Shown here: piece by piece, positions 60,396 through 64,000 of the stretch
How the letters are laid out: every line of letters starts with the position of its first letter
Numbering within the stretch: the first letter of the stretch is position 1
The notes under the pieces: generated by a model
What the model was told of the DNA's origin: nothing
The model's database searches: none
What the model saw: only the letters and a program-made list of their open reading frames with translations
NCBI RefSeq assembly: GCF_001905595.1
Contig: NZ_LIXI01000012.1
Coordinates: 62,001-126,000 of the forward strand
Direction: 5' to 3'
DNA from: Streptomyces sp. CB00316
Lineage (GTDB): Bacteria; Actinomycetota; Actinomycetes; Streptomycetales; Streptomycetaceae
Length of the DNA stretch: 64,000 nucleotides
Position numbers and translations under genes: made by a program

Positions 60396-61226
60396 ATGAA
60401 GCCCATCATCACCGCATCGGAATACGCGAGCGAGTCGGCGGGACCGCGGCCCCCGGTGCTCCTGGACGTCCGCTGGCAGTTGGGTGGTCCGCACGGCCGC
60501 CCCGACTACGAGACCGGCCACCTGCCCGGCGCCGTCTTCGTCGACCTCGATACGGAGCTGGCCGGACCGGCGGGCAGCGGCGGCCGCCATCCCCTCCCGG
60601 ACCCGGAGGCCTTCGGCGCCGTGATGCGCCGTGCCGGGGTCGGTCAGGACACCCCGGTCGTGGTGTACGACGGTGGGCAGGGCTGGGCCGCCGCACGCGC
60701 CTGGTGGCTGCTGCGCTGGACGGGGCACGCGGACGTACGGGTCCTGGACGGCGGGCTCGCCGCGTGGACCGGCGACCTCTCCACCGAGATCCCGGACCCC
60801 GCCGAGGGCGATTTCCGGCCGAAGCCGGGCGCCCTGCCCACCCTGGACACGGACGCGGCGGCCGTCCTCGCCCGCACCGGGCTGCTGCTGGACGCACGGG
60901 CGGCCGAGCGCTACCGGGGCGACGTGGAGCCGATCGACCGCGTCGGCGGACACATCCCCGGCGCCGTCTCCGCGCCGACCACCCAGAACGTCGCCGAGGA
61001 CGGGCGCTACCTTCCGGCCGCACAGCTCGCCGAGCGGTTCACCGGGCTCGGGGCGGGGAAGAGCGGCGAGGCTGTGGGTGTCTACTGCGGATCCGGGGTC
61101 TCCGGGGCCCATGAGGTGCTCGCCCTGGAGATCGCCGGAATCCGTGCCGCGCTCTACCCCGGCTCCTGGTCCCAATGGTCCGCGGACCCCGCTCGCCCGG
61201 TCGCCACCGGCCCCGAGCCGGCCTGA
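60396..61226 (+). CDS. Sulfurtransferase, two rhodanese domains (SseA-like)
   Basis: The 276-residue protein has an inactive N-terminal rhodanese half (VLLDVRWQLGG ... HLPGAVFVDLDTEL) and an active C-terminal half with the loop VYCGSGVSGAHE containing the catalytic Cys. The CGSGVSG loop is characteristic of mercaptopyruvate or thiosulfate sulfurtransferases. ATG 60396 with GAGG at 9 nt is preferred; an in-frame ATG lies three codons upstream. Confidence 0.92.
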   Translation: MKPIITASEYASESAGPRPPVLLDVRWQLGGPHGRPDYETGHLPGAVFVDLDTELAGPAGSGGRHPLPDPEAFGAVMRRAGVGQDTPVVVYDGGQGWAAARAWWLLRWTGHADVRVLDGGLAAWTGDLSTEIPDPAEGDFRPKPGALPTLDTDAAAVLARTGLLLDARAAERYRGDVEPIDRVGGHIPGAVSAPTTQNVAEDGRYLPAAQLAERFTGLGAGKSGEAVGVYCGSGVSGAHEVLALEIAGIRAALYPGSWSQWSADPARPVATGPEPA

Positions 61227-61239
61227 TAAGCGTGACGAC

Positions 61240-61279
61240 GGAGAGGGGCCCGTACGCCATGGCGTACGGGCCCCTCTCC
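61240..61279. terminator. Perfect 40-bp palindrome, bidirectional terminator
   Basis: The 19 bases GGAGAGGGGCCCGTACGCC are followed by AT and then their exact complement, so the whole 40 bp is self-complementary with CCATGG at the centre. It lies between the convergent sulfurtransferase and sepH genes. Confidence 0.9.
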
Positions 61280-61298
61280 TGCTGACCGGCACTCCCGG

Positions 61299-62348
61299 TC
61301 AGTCCTGCTTCTTGCGGCGGGTGCCGAACACGATCTCGTCCCAGCTCGGCACGGCGGCACGGCGGCCCGGCCGGACCCCGTCCGCCTCGGCCTGACGGTC
61401 CGTCGTCCCGGTCAGCCGGTCGCGGTGACCGGCCACCGCCCGGGGCATCAGCACGTCCGCGTACGCCGAACCCGCACCGGCCGAGGCCGCGGGCGGCTCG
61501 TCCGCCTCGCTCTCCTCCACCGCGGGTTCGAGGGCGGGCGGCTCGGGCTGCGTGGGCCGCTCCGGGACGACCATGTCACCGCGGAAGCTCGGCACCGCCT
61601 CCAGCAGGCTGGTCAACGAGTCACGCTCACCGGCCGATGCGCTGCTCACGTACTCCTCCGGCTCGGAGGCCGGTGCGGGCCGCTCGATCTGCCGGTCGAG
61701 AGCGCGGTCCAGCGGTCGGTCGCGCGGCAGCCGGGCGATCCGGGGCACGAACGGGAAGCTCGGCTCGGGCGCCGCGCCGTCGCTCTCACCGATCAGCGAG
61801 CGCGCCTCGTCATCGACGGCCTGGACCAGCCTGCGCGGCGGGTCGTAGGTCCAGCTGGCCGAGTGCGGTTCGCCCGCGACGCGGTAGACGAGCAGGACCT
61901 CCCAGGTGCCGTCGTCGCGGCGCCAGGAGTCCCACTGGACGGTCTCCTTGTCGGCGCCGCGCAGCAGGAGTCGCTCCTGCACCGCCTCGCCGAGCTGGGG
62001 GCCGGTGTTCTCGCCGGGACGGCGCACGGGAGTCTTCCGGGCCCGCTCGGCCATGAAGGCGCGCTCCGCGAGCACGGGGCCCTCGAAGCGGCGGACACGG
62101 TCGACGGGGATGCCGGCGAACTGAGCGACCTCCTCCGCGGAGGCACCGGCCCGTATGCGGGCCTGGATGTCGCGGGGGCGGAGGTGGCTCTCCACCTCGA
62201 TCTCGATCTGGCCGAGCCGGGCGCGGTCGTTGCGCACGGCGGCGCGCAGCCGCTCATCGATCGGAAGTGTGTATTCCGTGCTGTCGGCAGCCTTGAGCAC
62301 CAGTCGTGTGCCGTCGTTGGAGACGGCCACGACACGCAGTTCGGGCAT
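61299..62348 (-). CDS. sepH: Cell division protein SepH
   Basis: The 349-residue protein matches SepH, an actinobacterial regulator that binds FtsZ and stimulates Z-ring assembly. It starts MPELRVVAVSNDGTRLVLK, has the conserved DUF3071/HTH region (LRPRDIQARIRAGASAEEVAQFAGIPVDRVRRFEGPVLAERAFM at about residues 56-99), a Trp-rich strand segment and a long acidic, disordered tail closing with PSWDEIVFGTRRKKQD. ATG 62348 is preceded by GGGAGG. Its role is in vegetative and sporulation septation, fitting a window that also has whiH and topoisomerase IV. Confidence 0.93.
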   Translation of the reverse strand: MPELRVVAVSNDGTRLVLKAADSTEYTLPIDERLRAAVRNDRARLGQIEIEVESHLRPRDIQARIRAGASAEEVAQFAGIPVDRVRRFEGPVLAERAFMAERARKTPVRRPGENTGPQLGEAVQERLLLRGADKETVQWDSWRRDDGTWEVLLVYRVAGEPHSASWTYDPPRRLVQAVDDEARSLIGESDGAAPEPSFPFVPRIARLPRDRPLDRALDRQIERPAPASEPEEYVSSASAGERDSLTSLLEAVPSFRGDMVVPERPTQPEPPALEPAVEESEADEPPAASAGAGSAYADVLMPRAVAGHRDRLTGTTDRQAEADGVRPGRRAAVPSWDEIVFGTRRKKQD

Positions 62349-62842
62349 GGGGACCTCCCGGGTGGTGCCTGCCGACGTCACGTGCGTCGCTGCTTCCGCT
62401 AGTCGAGTGTGACCTGCCCGGGTGCAGCCTGCCACAACCTTGCCAAGTTGCCCGGCGTGTCGGGCGCTCGCCCTGGAACGCCACCATGGCACGGTTGTCT
62501 CTTGCGCCCTAAAGTGACCGATTTGGTCGCTCTGTGCAGCAAGCACCCGTGCCATGCCTTGGCGCTGCCGGTTCGAGTGCCGCTGCCGGCCCCTTCCCGT
62601 AGCTGCGGATTCCGGTGTGGGAGTCCGCCCCAGGGCTCGTACGGTACTCCATTCGGGCCACTCGGGTGGACCGGCGCGCCGCCCGACTTCTCGGGCGGCG
62701 CGGGAGTTGGGATACCCGGTTCTCCGTGAAATGCCCCTGATGGGTGTTGTGCTTCACACAATCACCGGAAACGGAACTATCCACTTCGCTCATTTGTCCC
62801 TTCCTGTTGCATGGTGGGAGAGATGTCAAGCAGGGGCTGGTA
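62349..62842. other. Divergent intergenic region with an internal hairpin
   Basis: This 494-bp gap separates sepH and the last gene. It holds an inverted repeat around AGTGACC-GATTT-GGTCGCT (about 62514-62532) and a terminator-like hairpin at 62675-62702. Open frames on both strands exist but lack coding character and ribosome-binding sites. A small RNA ending at the hairpin is possible. Confidence 0.45.
62675..62702. terminator. Hairpin, possible terminator of a small RNA
   Basis: A perfect 12-bp stem starting CGCGCCGCCCGA with the stable tetraloop CTTC, located about 140 nt before the next start codon and not directly after any gene. Confidence 0.55.
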
Positions 62843-64000
62843 ATGGTTCAGAAGCCGGAAAGTGACACAGAACCCGAGGGAAGGCGCATAGATCTGAGTC
62901 TGCCGCAGGTCGCCGGTAGTGCCGTGGCGGCCGTCGCGGCAGCCGTGGCGGCTTCACAGCTGGGCGTGTACGGCACCATCGCCGGCGCCGGCGTGATGAG
63001 CGTCGTCGCCACCTGCGGCGGCTCCGTCTTCCAGCACTTCTTCCGCCGCACCGGCGAGCAGATCCGCGAGGTGACGGTCCAGGTGACCCACCCGGAGGGC
63101 CGCCAGGTGACGGTGCACACCAAGGAGACGACGCCCGCTGGGCGCAGAGGCGCCGAGCGGCGGACGGAACCGGAGCCGGGCCAGACGGACGACGCGACCA
63201 CGGTGCTGCCCACGGTCGACCCGGGCGGGGTGCCGGAGGTGCTGGCGCAGGGGGAGAGCACACAGTTGCTGAAGCCGGTCGCCGACACCGACCGTACGCA
63301 GCTGCTGGACCTCGGCGACGCGCGCACCCGAATGCTGCGGGCGCGGCCCGGCCTGGCGGCCGGCGCCGGATCCGACCCGGGCCGTACGCAGTCGCTGCCG
63401 CAAGCAGGCGAGGGCCCGGCCGCACCCGACGCCACCGACGACGCGTTCAGCGAAGGCACCACCCACGGCACCCGGCTGCGCGGCTGGAAGCGCCCCGCGC
63501 TCGCGGCCGCCGCGGTCTTCGCCGTGTCCATGGCCGGGATCACCGCCTTCGAGATGATCTCGGGCAACGACCTCAGCGGCGGCCAGGGCACCACCCTCAG
63601 CTCCGTCGTACGCGGCGGTGGCGACGACCGCGACTCCGGCCCGGCCGGCCCGACGCCCTCCGGGGAGACCGGCCAGGACGGGGGAGTGGACCGCGGCCGG
63701 ACCCCGGGCGACGAGGACGGCACCGGCACCGGTTCCGCCCCCGCCACCGACCCGGGCGACGGCACCGGACCGAGCCCGGACCCCGGCACGGGAACGGGCG
63801 ACGGGAACCCCGGCACCGGGTCCACCCCCACGCCGACGCCCTCCACCTCCGGCGACGGGCAGACCACGCCCGCCCCGACGCCGACCCCGTCCGCCCCCGA
63901 CGGCGGCGCGACCGGCGCCCCCGACCCGACGACCGCCCCGGGCACCGGCGCCGCCGCCGGCCAGGGCGAGCAGGCCCCGCCCGCCGACGGCACCGGCGGC
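62843..64000 (+). CDS. Putative membrane protein with long Pro/Thr/Gly-rich tail (3' truncated)
   Basis: An uninterrupted frame starts at ATG 62843 (GGGG about 8 nt upstream) and runs off the window, giving at least 386 residues. A glycine-zipper-like hydrophobic helix (about residues 22-57; AVAAVAAAVAASQLG) is followed by a charged cytoplasmic region with repeated TxLL motifs (STQLLKPV, RTQLLDLG), then a single membrane helix (ALAAAAVFAVSMAGITAFEMI, about 216-236) and an extracellular tail rich in Thr, Pro, Gly and Asp. I do not recognise a family; the tail suggests a wall-spanning segment. Confidence 0.75.
   Translation, partial: MVQKPESDTEPEGRRIDLSLPQVAGSAVAAVAAAVAASQLGVYGTIAGAGVMSVVATCGGSVFQHFFRRTGEQIREVTVQVTHPEGRQVTVHTKETTPAGRRGAERRTEPEPGQTDDATTVLPTVDPGGVPEVLAQGESTQLLKPVADTDRTQLLDLGDARTRMLRARPGLAAGAGSDPGRTQSLPQAGEGPAAPDATDDAFSEGTTHGTRLRGWKRPALAAAAVFAVSMAGITAFEMISGNDLSGGQGTTLSSVVRGGGDDRDSGPAGPTPSGETGQDGGVDRGRTPGDEDGTGTGSAPATDPGDGTGPSPDPGTGTGDGNPGTGSTPTPTPSTSGDGQTTPAPTPTPSAPDGGATGAPDPTTAPGTGAAAGQGEQAPPADGTGG

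Overview
The window is 64 kb of Streptomyces chromosome. The base composition is strongly GC-rich, starts are often GTG or TTG, several -10 boxes sit 6-7 nt before the start codon, and the genes are hallmark Streptomyces loci: hrdB (principal sigma factor), whiH, lexA, nrdR-nrdJ, topoisomerase IV parE/parC, ptsH and sepH. From memory, this order matches the conserved core stretch around hrdB in Streptomyces coelicolor (roughly SCO5799 to SCO5856). I saw no rRNA, tRNA, CRISPR array, prophage or intact transposon.

Layout. 0-1.5 kb: end of an unknown gene and a secreted serine protease lipoprotein. 1.8-8.0 kb: a four-gene NRPS-independent siderophore operon (diaminobutyrate aminotransferase, IucA/IucC synthetase, acyltransferase, second DesD-like synthetase) without decarboxylase, monooxygenase or recognisable iron box. 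8-15 kb: DNA repair and deoxynucleotide supply (DinG-type helicase, lexA with its SOS box, nrdR with an NrdR-box-like palindrome, nrdJ). 15-25 kb: small housekeeping and stress genes (TerD, histidine phosphatase, ADP-ribosylglycohydrolase, DUF4173 membrane protein behind a second perfect SOS box, rnhB, RecQ). 25-31 kb: DUF4192 gene behind a striking pair of inverted DnaA boxes, a leaderless NrtR-type Nudix regulator with its own operator, a fused ABC transporter, whiH. 31-37 kb: hrdB with an ECF-type promoter, a secreted trypsin, parE. 37-45.7 kb: a carboxylate-metabolism island (DUF485 plus SSS symporter, a CitB/CitA-type two-component system, a decayed LacI regulator, an HTH-fused citrate synthase facing a second citrate synthase across an AT-rich operator, a COG0523 metallochaperone). 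45.7-53.8 kb: parC, an M16 peptidase pair, a c-di-AMP riboswitch driving an M23 peptidase, a GntR regulator, ptsH with a DasR site. 54-64 kb: a Pat-like protein acetyltransferase, a nucleotide pyrophosphatase-type enzyme, thymidine kinase, VOC protein, rhodanese, sepH and a truncated membrane protein.

The most notable items are the 36-bp palindrome built from two consensus DnaA boxes (25880-25915), the citrate synthase carrying a MerR/excisionase-like DNA-binding domain opposite an ATTGATT inverted repeat, the incomplete siderophore operon, the SOS box ahead of a membrane protein, the LacI relic, and phased direct repeats ahead of a leaderless phosphatase gene. Most convergent gene pairs are separated by long GC-rich hairpins, including a perfect 40-bp palindrome at 61240-61279. 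Functional calls rest on motifs read by eye; no database search was run.
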